DNA from: Myxococcota bacterium
GTDB lineage: Bacteria; Myxococcota_A; Polyangia; JAAYKL01
Direction: 5' to 3'
Assembly (NCBI GenBank): GCA_028278265.1
Contig: JANQET010000365.1
Span: 1 to 49,756, forward strand
DNA length: 49,756 nt
Shown: positions 7,118-16,800 of the stretch, in pieces
How the letters are laid out: every line of letters begins with the position of its first letter
Position numbering within the stretch: position 1 is the stretch's first letter
Notes under the pieces: generated by a model
Database searches by the model: none
Told to the model about the DNA's origin: nothing
Seen by the model: the letters and a program-made list of their open reading frames with translations, nothing else
Translations under genes and position numbers: made by a program

Positions 7118-8229
7118 GTCTGCAGGTACCATCTCCCGCGCCGCCCGATTGGGCTATCGATTGGTCGGCCGTCATTGACCGCTACCCCATTTTGGAAACG
7201 CTGAAAGAGGTGCCGCAGGATCCGACCCACCACGGTGAAGGAGACGTGTTCGTCCACACCAAGTTCGTCGGCGAGGCGCTGGTGGGTTCTGCCCGTTGGC
7301 AAACACTCGCGCCGGAGGACCGGGAAGAACTCTTTCTCGCGGCGTTGCTGCACGACATCGGCAAGGCGGGTTCAACCAAGCGGGATCTCGACGGCCGCCT
7401 CACCTCACCCGGTCATTCCCGCAGGGGGGCTCGCCAGGCACGCCGCTTGCTGTGGGAGGCAGGGGCTCCGTTTGCAGCCCGTGAGCGCGTGGTCAATCTT
7501 ATCCGCTATCATCAGGTGCCGTATTGGATTCTCGACAGGGCGACGCCGGAACGACTCGCCCGGCAAATCAGTCTGAGCGTGCGCTGCGATCACCTGGCCC
7601 TGCTGGCAACCGCCGACGCCCGGGGCAGGAAAACCAAAGAGGGGAATAGCCTGACGGACAATATCGCCCTCTTCGAGGAGCTGGCCGGATCCCTCGACTG
7701 CCTCGACCGACCGGCCCGGTTCGCCTCCGACCACGGGAGATTCCTCTATTTCAGGGAACGCTGGTCCCTTCCCGAGCTGGCTCCATTCGAAGCGTTCTGC
7801 TGTCACGTCATCGTGCTGTCCGGTCTACCCGGTGCTGGAAAAGACCACTACCTGGCGCACCACCATCGGGAATTGCCCACCGTATCTCTGGACGCGATCA
7901 GGAGCGAGCTCGACGTCGACCCCCAAAAGAACCAAGGCACGGTGATACAGGAGGCCCGCGAGAGAGCCCGGCAGTACCTTCGCCAAGGCAAATCGTTCGT
8001 CTGGAATGCGACCAATGTCAGCCGGCCGATGAGACGGCAACTGATCAATCTGCTGACCGGCTACAAGGCGAAGGTAGAGCTCGTTTATATCGAATCCGAC
8101 AGAGAACGCCTTTTCGAGCAGAACAACAGCCGATCACCCGTCGTCCCAACCAACGTCATCGACGACCTGATCGACCATCGCTGGGATGTCCCCGATCCGT
8201 GGGAGGCCCACATTGTGCGGTATCTTTAA
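7114..8229 (+). CDS. HD-Pnk: 2',3'-phosphoesterase (HD) + 5'-OH polynucleotide kinase
   Basis: A 371-aa bifunctional end-healing enzyme. The N-terminal HD domain has an early metal-binding His (VHTKF), LLHDIGK with His80-Asp81, and further His in SPGHSRRGA and IRYHQVPYW. The C-terminal kinase has a P-loop GLPGAGKD (about 236-243; Asp follows the Lys where most kinases have Ser/Thr, as I recall for this family), a catalytic Asp in SLDAIRSEL, and a lid-like RPMRRQ. It would remove 2',3'-cyclic phosphate and phosphorylate 5'-OH ends so the upstream ligase can seal them. The same architecture was characterised in Runella slithyformis HD-Pnk. A longer in-frame ORF from 6637 overlaps the ligase gene and is not the real start. 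Confidence 0.92.
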   Translation: MSLQVPSPAPPDWAIDWSAVIDRYPILETLKEVPQDPTHHGEGDVFVHTKFVGEALVGSARWQTLAPEDREELFLAALLHDIGKAGSTKRDLDGRLTSPGHSRRGARQARRLLWEAGAPFAARERVVNLIRYHQVPYWILDRATPERLARQISLSVRCDHLALLATADARGRKTKEGNSLTDNIALFEELAGSLDCLDRPARFASDHGRFLYFRERWSLPELAPFEAFCCHVIVLSGLPGAGKDHYLAHHHRELPTVSLDAIRSELDVDPQKNQGTVIQEARERARQYLRQGKSFVWNATNVSRPMRRQLINLLTGYKAKVELVYIESDRERLFEQNNSRSPVVPTNVIDDLIDHRWDVPDPWEAHIVRYL

Positions 8230-8303
8230 GAGAACCGAACCGTGCTGAGGCGAAGAGAGGGCGTCGGTTTCGGACCAGCCGTGGTCGACGGAAAGGTTAA
8301 AAC
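8228..8303 (-). pseudogene. Decayed 3' tail of a second Omp85-type gene
   Basis: About 75 bp here align at roughly three quarters identity with the 3' end of the intact barrel gene at 10517-10592. Translated on the minus strand it gives NLSVDHGWSETDA, against LSFDYGWSETGDP in the intact gene, then needs a one-base shift to recover the closing RLSTVRF-type strand. It is a fossil C-terminal beta strand. With the intact copy it brackets the alkyl sulfatase gene. Confidence 0.65.
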
Positions 8304-8313
8304 CCGTGGTATG

Positions 8314-10368
8314 CTAGATCGGCGGACGGGGAGTGACGAGATTGAAATTGGGATCAAACCGGTCGAGGTGTTCCAGAATAAATGTCAAATATCTCGCGTC
8401 CGGCTCTGCCACATCGATGACTTTATCCAGTTCTTCGGCCGGTCGGCCAATCTCACCCCGCACAATGCCCATCACCAGTAGATAAAGTGAAGATTTTCGA
8501 ATTTTGACTTTTTCGTCCGGCTGGGTGCAATTTCCTCGGCTGTGGTTGATGACGCCGTTTTCGAGCTGCAACGTGTATTGCGCAATCGGTTTGTTCTCAT
8601 CGCCGGTCAGGATGAGGTGAATTTTGGCTTTCGCCGCTCTCACCTCTTTGTCAGTGCCAATGAGCACCATACTGAGGTAGTCGAAAAAAACAGCTTCGGG
8701 AAGGGACAGCAAAACGCTTTCGTCTGAGGGCTTCGGTCCACGGTTCGGGTTGACACCATCTCGAAGCTCTTGTGCGCCGGTGAGGTAGAAGTTTCTCCAA
8801 GGACCAGATTCTGCCTGATATCCGAGCTGTTCCAACGCGTCTGCCAACAGATTCTGCACGTCTCGGTCGGGCTCGTTTGCAGCCGTAGAGAAAATGAGAT
8901 GGTTCATCAGCTCAGCTACCCAGCGGTAATCCCCCTCCTCGAATCGACGATACCCTTCTTTCATCATCTCGTCCCGACCAATCAGCTTTACATAGCGCTG
9001 CCCTGCCTCTCGCGGCGTAAGGGGATGCAGCGTCGAGGGATTTCCGTCAAACCAACCGATTCGTTTCACATATGCCGATTTGACATTGTGATTCAGGCTG
9101 CCGTAATACCCTCGAATATCAAACGTTCTGTCGAGATCAGCGGGTAGTTTCTGTCGATCCAAATACTCAGCAATCTCGACCATCGTATAGCCATTGTTGG
9201 CCAAGCGCAGCGTCTGATCGTTGATGTAGCGATATAAGTCGCGCTGTTTTTCGAGATAGGAAAGAATGTTCTCTCTTTTCCAAATCGGCCAGTGATGAAC
9301 GCCGAACAATACGTCGACTTTGCTACGCTCCACCCAGCCGCGGATTACCTTATCGATTCCCTTGGACCAATCGAGCGGATCGCGAATTTGAGCGCCCCGC
9401 AGGGAATAGATGTTGTGCATCGTGTGCACCGCATTCTCCGCTGTGCAGAGCGACCTATGATCGCGAATAAAAAAATGCATCTCTGCCGGCGCTTCGGTAC
9501 CGGGCACAAGCTGGAATTCGAACGACAATCCATCGATCACCACGCTGTGAATGACGAGGTCACCGAGGGTCGAAGTGCCGGTCGATTTCTTTATCACCCG
9601 ATTCGGCTTGAGGAGTGTGGTCGTCCCTTCCGAGTCGATCGTGCCCAAACCGGCGCCGACGCCGGTCTGCTCCCCGGGCGGCAGGAGATTGCCATACATA
9701 TAATCGGCCCGCCGTCCCATAACGTTTCCCATCGTGATGTTTTCAGTACAGGCGTGATCGAGGAATCCGTCTGGTGCATAGATCGGACATTCGCCGGCGT
9801 CATATCTCTCCTGCGAAACGACGCCCAGCACGCCACCCCAGTGGTCGACATGGCTATGGGTGAAGATAACCGCTGAAACCAGGCGGTTGGTTTTGCGATG
9901 CTCGCGATACAACTCAAGCGCCGCCTTGGCTGTTTCTGCGGAGGTCAGGGGATCGACAACGATGACCCCTTTGTCCCCTTCGATAAAGGTAATATTGGCC
10001 AGGTCGCAATTCCGCACTTGGTATATCCCACGGTGCACTTCGAAAAGTCCGCCGATGTTCGTCAGCTGACACTGCCGCAATAGGCTGGGATTGACCGTGG
10101 GTGGCGCCTCTTTCGGGGTGATTCGTTCGCGATCGACGAAATCAAACCGATTGGGAAACCACGCTACCTTCGACTCGGTTTGCGCATCCGGCAGGGCTGA
10201 ATTCGTTTGAACGGGGATAGGTTTGTCGGGAATCTCACAGATCTGTCGCTCCCTGGCCAGCAGATATGCCTCCTTGTTGTCAAAAGGCAGTTGCTCGAAT
10301 ACAAGCTCATTTTTCAAGCTGGTCCGTTTGCTTGCCGGTTTTGGTTTCGTCTTCCCTTTTCCTGGCAT
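8314..10368 (-). CDS. Linear primary-alkyl sulfatase (SdsA1/BDS1 type)
   Basis: A 684-aa metallo-beta-lactamase-fold sulfatase. The MBL motif THSHVDHWGG (about 167-176) is the exact dinuclear zinc signature of alkyl sulfatases. Also visible are a further metal ligand region around TAENAVHTMHN, the GVHHWPIWKRENI segment, a helical dimerisation domain (DLYRYINDQTLRLANNGYT onward) and an SCP2-like C-terminal lipid-binding domain (about 560-684). It would hydrolyse alkyl sulfate esters to alcohol and sulfate. No signal peptide is seen: the N-terminus is KGKTKPKPASKRTS, so it is likely cytoplasmic, unlike secreted SdsA1. Start ATG 10368 has AAGGA eight bases upstream. Confidence 0.92.
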   Translation of the reverse strand: MPGKGKTKPKPASKRTSLKNELVFEQLPFDNKEAYLLARERQICEIPDKPIPVQTNSALPDAQTESKVAWFPNRFDFVDRERITPKEAPPTVNPSLLRQCQLTNIGGLFEVHRGIYQVRNCDLANITFIEGDKGVIVVDPLTSAETAKAALELYREHRKTNRLVSAVIFTHSHVDHWGGVLGVVSQERYDAGECPIYAPDGFLDHACTENITMGNVMGRRADYMYGNLLPPGEQTGVGAGLGTIDSEGTTTLLKPNRVIKKSTGTSTLGDLVIHSVVIDGLSFEFQLVPGTEAPAEMHFFIRDHRSLCTAENAVHTMHNIYSLRGAQIRDPLDWSKGIDKVIRGWVERSKVDVLFGVHHWPIWKRENILSYLEKQRDLYRYINDQTLRLANNGYTMVEIAEYLDRQKLPADLDRTFDIRGYYGSLNHNVKSAYVKRIGWFDGNPSTLHPLTPREAGQRYVKLIGRDEMMKEGYRRFEEGDYRWVAELMNHLIFSTAANEPDRDVQNLLADALEQLGYQAESGPWRNFYLTGAQELRDGVNPNRGPKPSDESVLLSLPEAVFFDYLSMVLIGTDKEVRAAKAKIHLILTGDENKPIAQYTLQLENGVINHSRGNCTQPDEKVKIRKSSLYLLVMGIVRGEIGRPAEELDKVIDVAEPDARYLTFILEHLDRFDPNFNLVTPRPPI

Positions 10369-10405
10369 CGGTCACTGTCCTTTCCAAGGCTGTGGATGAC
10401 CATAC

Positions 10406-10428
10406 TCTTCGAGCGCAATGCTCGAAGA
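10406..10428. repeat. 9-bp stem hairpin between the sulfatase and Omp85 genes
   Basis: TCTTCGAGC-GCAAT-GCTCGAAGA is a perfect inverted repeat with a 5-nt loop, about 40 bp upstream of the sulfatase start on its strand. No U-tract follows on either strand, so an operator or mRNA structure is more likely than a terminator. Confidence 0.4.
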
Positions 10429-10516
10429 AAGGCGCATCGGTCATCGGTTGATCCATTTGATACTACCCGGCAGTGGTGCCATGGCTATTACAGCGAATAA
10501 CAGACCGTTACAGCGC

Positions 10517-11878
10517 TTAGAAAAACCGAACCATGCTGAGACGAAAGGAGGGGTCGCCGGTTTCGGACCAACCATAGTCGAAGGAGAGGTAGAGGCCGGC
10601 GATGGGGGGCCAGGAAGCGCGCGCTCCCGGGCCGACTCGGAGCATGGGCGAGGCCTTCAGGGCAGCGGCAAAGGCGTTGCCGCCCCAGGCCAGGTCGATG
10701 AAGCCGGTGAGCTCCAAAAACAGCCAATTGCGTCGGATCGGGGCAACCCCCAGCTCGCCGCTCACGCCGGCAACCCAGCGGGAGTGGTACTCCATGCCGT
10801 CGCCGCCCCGGAGGAACTCTCCGCGATGCATTCGGTACGGCGCGATGGAAGCGGAGGAGTAGTCCAACCGGAGTCTGGTGGAGAGGTTGAGCCACTCCCG
10901 AGCGAAGATGTGGTGGTACTGCCCCTCCAACTTGCCGACGAAGAATGTCTCTCCAGTGCCGCCCACCGGGACCCGGACGCGCCCTTCGCCATGGATCAAG
11001 AACCCGGATCGCCGCTGGTCCACCAGGTCAATCCGATCCCATGCAACCCGCAGGCCGACAGCGGGGATCTCTTCGACCGAGTCGAACCCGGTGTACCCTT
11101 CGTCGGCCGGGAGGGAGGGATCGTGGATGTCGTGAGCAAACCCCAATATCAAAGCGGTTTCCAAACGGCCGGGCCACTCATAGGCACCCACCAGTTCCAC
11201 GTGACGCGTTCGGTGCAGGTAAGCGTCAAACCTCTTTTTTGACGCCGGATCAGCGAGATAGGAGAACAGACTGTCGGCAGCGCACACCACCTCCAGGGAG
11301 AATCGGGTCCCCCCCAACCGGGGATGACCATAGCGAAGGGAAAAGTTGTGCAGATTGGTGTTGCGGTAGTATAGCCCGGTATAGGTGAGGAGCAGCTCGA
11401 AGCCCAGCCCGGCCAAATTCTGGTCGTAACCGCCCAGCATGACGGTGGTGTAGAGATCGCTCGTATCAAAGTAGACTACGGGAAAGGTGGTCCACCGTTC
11501 GCGCACGCTGATGTTCAGGACGGTCTGTCCAGCCTCCTCAACCAGCTCCCAATCCACCTCATAGAAATACCCCCGGTTGCGCAGCCGCTGAATGGACTCC
11601 TCAATGATGGCCAGGTTCACCTCGTCGCCATCTTCAAAGAGCAGCTCCGACCGGACGGCGAATACCTTGGTCTTCCAGTTTCCCGTAAACGCCACCCGGT
11701 CGATGCGGACCGTCTCTCGAGGCTCGAGTGTTTGCGCACTCAATCCGAAAGGAACAAACATCAGCGCCCACATCAGCACACTGGCAACGCCGGCTTTCTC
11801 CTGCTGGGCCGCTTCCGCCCCTGACCAGCGGATCGTGCGTTGTGTAAAAACGGTCACTCGAGATGACGTGTAACACAC
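10517..11878 (-). CDS. Omp85-superfamily outer membrane protein (single POTRA + barrel)
   Basis: Up to 453 aa. A signal-peptide-like stretch VLMWALMFVPFGLSAQT (about 35-51) precedes one POTRA domain (VRIDRVAFTGNWKT ... SIQRLRNRGYFYEVDWELVE ... LNISVRERW, about 57-128). The rest is amphipathic beta strands ending in the Phe-terminated C-terminal strand SFRLSMVRFF typical of Bam-recognised barrels. Likely an outer-membrane translocator or assembly factor of the BamA/TamA/TpsB superfamily, though smaller than BamA. The longest frame begins at GTG 11878 without a ribosome binding site, so the real start may lie nearer the signal peptide. A decayed paralogous tail is at 8228. Confidence 0.75.
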   Translation of the reverse strand: MCYTSSRVTVFTQRTIRWSGAEAAQQEKAGVASVLMWALMFVPFGLSAQTLEPRETVRIDRVAFTGNWKTKVFAVRSELLFEDGDEVNLAIIEESIQRLRNRGYFYEVDWELVEEAGQTVLNISVRERWTTFPVVYFDTSDLYTTVMLGGYDQNLAGLGFELLLTYTGLYYRNTNLHNFSLRYGHPRLGGTRFSLEVVCAADSLFSYLADPASKKRFDAYLHRTRHVELVGAYEWPGRLETALILGFAHDIHDPSLPADEGYTGFDSVEEIPAVGLRVAWDRIDLVDQRRSGFLIHGEGRVRVPVGGTGETFFVGKLEGQYHHIFAREWLNLSTRLRLDYSSASIAPYRMHRGEFLRGGDGMEYHSRWVAGVSGELGVAPIRRNWLFLELTGFIDLAWGGNAFAAALKASPMLRVGPGARASWPPIAGLYLSFDYGWSETGDPSFRLSMVRFF

Positions 11879-11993
11879 AATGGTCGCATGTCGAGGGACC
11901 GGAACCAGCTACAATCCGGATGACTTGGGTAGCGGTTTCGAGTACCCTCGGCTACGACCACGAGGACTGCGCTGATGGAGGAGACGCTAGAGG

Positions 11994-13232
11994 GTGGAAC
12001 ATTCGGAGCTTATCATCGGTAAAATGTCTCCTTCAGGTTACCAGATCTGGCCCACCCTAATTCCGGGAATTCTATTGGCAGTCTATTTCGTAGGAGGCAT
12101 TCTGCTCTATGCAATCCGGTGGACGTGGATAGGCCCCTACGCGGACGAGGAGCTGGAAAAGCGGGACCGAACGCCGCTCACCTGCCTGTGGCTGCGCCTC
12201 TGCTTTCTCTGGGTGACTCGCCCGATTTGGCTGTTTTTCTGGAAATGCGGCATCCCTGCCACCGCGGTGACCACCCTGTCATTCTTACTCTCGCTGGTGT
12301 CCGGCACTGCCCTGGCCTTTGGCGCGTTTTCCCTCGGAGGGTGGTTGTTCATCTTCTCGGGCATCTGCGATTTTGTCGACGGTCGTCTCGCCAGAGCCGC
12401 GGGAGAGGCCCGTTCGCGAGGGAGCCTGCTCGATTCAGCACTGGATCGCTATTCCGACGCGGTGGTTTTCATGGGCTTGGCCTGGTATTTCCGCGAAACG
12501 TGGGTCTTGGTGCCGGTGCTGGTGGGCCTGGTCGGGGCCCAGCTCGTCTCGTACGTGCGGGCCAAGGGGGAGTCGCTGGGGACCCGCATCAATGTCGGCT
12601 GGATGCAACGGGGCGAGCGGATCCTCTTCCTCGGTGCCGGTCTGGCCCTGAACCCGATCGCCGACACCCTGCTGGTGCCGACAGGCGTCACACCACCCCA
12701 TCGGGTGGCCATCGCTGCGATCGTCCTGCTGGCCATCACTACCCAAATGACCGCTCTGAGGCGACTGCTCTACGGCCTGCGCGCTTTGGGGAGCGTTCCG
12801 CTGTGGGATTGGTTCTCTCGCCAACGGGGGAGTTTCATCCGCAATTTCGTCTCAACTTTTGTCGCCACCGCTGTGGATCTGACCGCGGTCCTGCTGCTCG
12901 TCGAACGGATGGGTCAGCCCGTCGGCCTGGCCACTGCCCTGGGTTGTATTCTGGGGGCCATTGTCAATTTCACGGTCAATCGCCTGTGGACCTTTGCGGG
13001 CTTCGGGGCGACTCAGTCATCCCCTATTTTGCAGGCCATGCGCTACGGCTTCGTCGCCACCACATCCACCATCCTCAACAGCGGCGGGGTGATGGTGCTG
13101 ATGCTGGTCCCATCGATCCCCTACCCCCTGGCGTGGTTGTTGGTGCGCATCGCCGTATTCGTCACCTGGAATCTCCCGCTGCACCGAGACTACGTGTTTC
13201 GCGTGCGCTTCCCCGGTCAGGCCAATGGGTGA
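11994..13232 (+). CDS. CDP-alcohol phosphatidyltransferase fused to GtrA domain
   Basis: A 412-aa membrane protein. The CDP-alcohol phosphotransferase signature DG-x2-AR-x8-G-x3-D-x3-D is complete (DGRLAR ... G SLLD SALD, about 124-146). It would transfer a phosphatidyl group from CDP-diacylglycerol to an alcohol at the inner membrane. From about residue 280 a GtrA-like four-helix domain follows (IRNFVSTFVATAVDL ... VNFTVNRLWTF ... TWNLPLHRDYVF), a family linked to moving polyprenyl-linked or lipid sugars. I start at GTG 11994 because GGAGGAG lies at 11977-11983; ATG 12024 is an alternative. It overlaps the PgpA gene by 8 nt, suggesting that the phosphatidyl product is a glycerophosphate lipid. 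Confidence 0.85.
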   Translation: MEHSELIIGKMSPSGYQIWPTLIPGILLAVYFVGGILLYAIRWTWIGPYADEELEKRDRTPLTCLWLRLCFLWVTRPIWLFFWKCGIPATAVTTLSFLLSLVSGTALAFGAFSLGGWLFIFSGICDFVDGRLARAAGEARSRGSLLDSALDRYSDAVVFMGLAWYFRETWVLVPVLVGLVGAQLVSYVRAKGESLGTRINVGWMQRGERILFLGAGLALNPIADTLLVPTGVTPPHRVAIAAIVLLAITTQMTALRRLLYGLRALGSVPLWDWFSRQRGSFIRNFVSTFVATAVDLTAVLLLVERMGQPVGLATALGCILGAIVNFTVNRLWTFAGFGATQSSPILQAMRYGFVATTSTILNSGGVMVLMLVPSIPYPLAWLLVRIAVFVTWNLPLHRDYVFRVRFPGQANG

Positions 13233-13713
13233 GGCCCGTACACACGCGCCACCGCCGCGCTGGATTCGACTGATTTGCACTGTCGGCCCTGCCGGACGCT
13301 CGCGATATGCCCCGGGAACCATGGGGGCCATCGCCGCTCTTCCCCTGGCGTTGGCCGTGCCCTCAGTGCCCGGCTGGATCTGCACCGCATTGCTCCTACT
13401 CCTCGCGGCTTTTGCCACTTGGGTGGTGAGCCTTCATCCCGGTGTTCGCGCCGGACACGACCCGCAGGAGATTGTGATCGACGAATTTGTTGGATTCTTG
13501 GTGGCGTCACTCATCGGGGGTGGAACTTGGCCTCAGATCCTCGCCGCCCTGGTCCTGTTCCGGATCTTCGACATCGCCAAACCGTGGCCGGTGGGGTGGG
13601 TTGACACAAAACTGAAAAATGCGGTGGGGGTGATGGGGGACGATATTCTCGCCGGAGTCCTGGCAGGTATCGCGGTACGCTTGGCCAGTGAATTGGTCAT
13701 CAAAGTGAGTTAG
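13225..13713 (+). CDS. pgpA: Phosphatidylglycerophosphatase A
   Basis: A 162-aa PgpA-type phosphatase. Family motifs in order: YAPGTMGAIAA near 28-38, HDPQEIVIDEFVG (about 78-90, the acidic active-site segment), LFRIFDIAKPWP (about 111-122) and GVMGDDILAGV (about 133-143). Hydrophobic helices between them place it in the inner membrane. It removes the phosphate from phosphatidylglycerophosphate to give phosphatidylglycerol. The ATG at 13225 lies inside the end of the upstream phosphatidyltransferase gene (8-nt overlap), so the two enzymes probably act in sequence. Confidence 0.88.
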   Translation: MGEARTHAPPPRWIRLICTVGPAGRSRYAPGTMGAIAALPLALAVPSVPGWICTALLLLLAAFATWVVSLHPGVRAGHDPQEIVIDEFVGFLVASLIGGGTWPQILAALVLFRIFDIAKPWPVGWVDTKLKNAVGVMGDDILAGVLAGIAVRLASELVIKVS

Positions 13714-13832
13714 CGCGCAACGATTTTCAAGACCGCGAACGATTCCATATGAACTTGCAAAACCACAATCTCTCTTATATGACTACAGAAAATCCGAAAA
13801 TGCGATGTTGTCTGAACGGGACGTAAGACGCG

Positions 13833-16800
13833 ATGGATCAGTTTGAAACCAAAAACACTTCGATGCAGTCTCTGCTGAGCTACGTCCCTCCACCCGTTCT
13901 GCAGCGATCCTATGACACAGAGGAAGATGAGAGCTGGGACGAGCGTTCCCATGCCACTGTAATGCTGGTGGACATCTCCGGTTTCGGCCATCTGGCCGAA
14001 CGGCTCTCTTCCGGTGACGGAGCAGGAGCTGAGAAGCTCTCGAGCATTCTCAACCAAATATTCGGCGACGTGATCGACACCATCGTGGCCCACGGGGGTC
14101 AGGTTGTTGACTTTGCCGGCGATGCGCTGTTCGCCATCTGGCCGCAACAGGCGACCGCCTTCGATCCCGCCCAGACATCGAGCTGCGCAGTGGGCTGCGC
14201 CCTTGAATTGCAGGACACCTTGCACGGTGTTCGAGTCGATCCGCTGGTCGAAATCCAACTGCGTATCGGCCTGAGTGAAGGGCGAATCTGGACCGCTTCG
14301 ATCGACAATTTGCGAGGTCGAAAGTTCTTCGTGCTCGCAGGGACCCCCATTGACCAGGTGAGCCAGGCCGAGCGACTCTCACGGCCAGGAGAAGTGGTGG
14401 TCACTCAGGGCGTCTGGTCGATGCTGAGCGCCAGGGGTTCCGCCCTCGAAGGCGGCTTCACGCGGGTCACAGCGTTGACGAAACAGCCGCCCCGTTTCAC
14501 ACCGACGCCCCTGCCGGAGCGCGCCCCCGATGATATTGTACAGTCCTATATACCGGAATCCGTTCTAATTTCACCCCAAGGCCTGACCCACTGGGGGGCA
14601 GAGCTACGCACGGTCACCACCGTGATGACCGTCATTGATGGGATCGACTACGAAGCACCCAATCCCAAAGAGCCCGTCCGTCAGCTCATCATCGCAGTGA
14701 CCGACACCATCACCGATTACGGTGGCGTGCTTCACCAATTCGTCGTAGACGACAAAGGCACCGTGGCGCTCGCCGCCTTTGGGCTTCCGGGGAGCACACA
14801 GGAAGACAATGCCGCCTGCGCCCTGCGCGCCGCCCTCGCGTTGCCCCAAAAGTTGAAGCAGATCGGAATGCGCGGATCGATCGGCGTTTCCACCGGCCGC
14901 GTCTTCTGCGGTGACCGGGGAAGCGCGCGAAGAAGAGAGTACGCCATCGTGGGAAAAACGGTCGTCCGCGCCGCACGACTGATGTTGGCCCCTGGCGGGG
15001 AGTTGCTCTGCGACGCCATCACCAAGAACACGGTGGGACCAAAGGCGCGCAGCAGGCTTGGATTCGAGCTCCTGCCCGCGATTCGGCTCAAAGGCACCGA
15101 TCGCAAGATTGACATCTATCGCCCGCATCTGCTCTCCACTTATCATATCGAAGAGACCCATAGTTACGGCTCGCTCGTGGGCCGCGAAACGGAGTTGGAT
15201 CAGCTCACCGGGTTGCTCGACGCGGCGGCGCTTGCAGATGGCACAGGTCCCACTACTGCCGTCGTATTGCGCGGGGAGCCCGGTCTGGGTAAGAGCATCC
15301 TATTGAATGCCGCGTTGCGAATAGCGCAGGATCGCGGATTGAGCACGATGCTCGGCGCGGCAGATGTGTCGGAAAGAGGCTGGCCCTATCACGCATGGCG
15401 AGCGATCTTCACACGACTATTTCGAATGAAAGCCGCACCGCCCAGCGGAGAAGGGCGCATCGAGCACGTGCTGACGCAGCTCGACGCAATGGTGCCGGGG
15501 AATCGCGAACTGGCGCCGCTGCTCAATCCCGTTTTGGACACCGAGCTGGCGGACACAGAGCTAACGAACCAGATGCAGGGCGCCGCCCGAGCCAACAAGA
15601 CCAACAGCCTCCTCTTGGACATCTTGGCCTCCTCGCGAGGGGCCAATACCACCGTGATCGCACTCGAAGACGCCCACTGGTTCGACGAGCTGTCATTGGC
15701 CTTGCTCAGACAGGTCGTGTCAGAGCTGTCCGGTCGACTGGTGATCGTCACCACGCGGCCGATCATCGCAACTCCCAATCTGCAGCGTGACCTGTTTTGG
15801 GAGTTGGACTCCCTCGTTTGGATCGATCTCGAGTACCTGCCCGTCGATCAGACAGCCAAGTTGATCGCCGATCGCATTCAAGCCGACAAGGTGGCCGAAG
15901 AACTGGTCCAGTTTGTTCATCGCAGGGCAGAAGGCAATCCTTTTTTTACCGAAGAAATCTCCTATGCGTTGAGCGACGCCGGCCATATCGCCCTCACCAA
16001 CGGCTACGCCCGACCTGCCGTGGACGAACAAACCCTGTCGGCCACCGTGCCCCCCAATGTGGAAGGGGTGGTAGCCCGACGCATCGATCGGCTGGCCGCC
16101 AATCACCAATTGTCGCTTAAAGTGGCTTCGGTGATCCAGCGGGTGTTCAGCACGGTATTGCTCAAGGACATCCATCCTCTCGAGATGACGCAACAGCAAC
16201 TCGCGGATTCTCTCCGGGAGCTGGAGGCCGCGCTGATGATCGTCGAATCCCAGCGCAAACCCGAGCTCACCTACATGTTCAAGCACGCCATTACGCAGCA
16301 GGTGAGCTACAACATGCTGCTGTTTTCGCAACGCCGCGAGCTCCACCGGTTGATCGCCAACTGGTACGAGTTGCACCACGCCAATCATCTCGCTCCTTTT
16401 TACAACCTACTGGCGCATCACTACACCGAAGCTCACGTGGTCGAGCGCGCGGTGGATTATCTCGACAAGGCGGGTCTCCAAGCGCTGAACAACGACGCCA
16501 ACAAGGAGGCCCTGCGGCGGCTCCAACAAGCAGAAGAATTAGCTGCACAGTTGCCGGCCACCGAGGACGAACCGCAGCACCGTTACGCCCTGGCCAGCCG
16601 ATATTTCGGCATCGCAGAGGCTTCGATTCGCCTGGGCAAAATCAGAGCATCCGAGAAGATGCTGTTGCGGGCGTTTCAGGCGTTGGGTCGCCCGATACCG
16701 GGGGGTTCTGTCGGCATCGGCCTCAAGGCGACCGGGCTTTTGCTCAACCAGACGGGCCGACGACTGTTCACTCGCGGAAGGGTCCGACAACCCCTGGAGG

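Noticed and set aside
12119-13273. Plus-strand 384-codon frame within the phosphatidyltransferase gene
   Set aside because: Arg/His/Pro-rich shadow in a G+C-rich gene; the true frame has complete family motifs.
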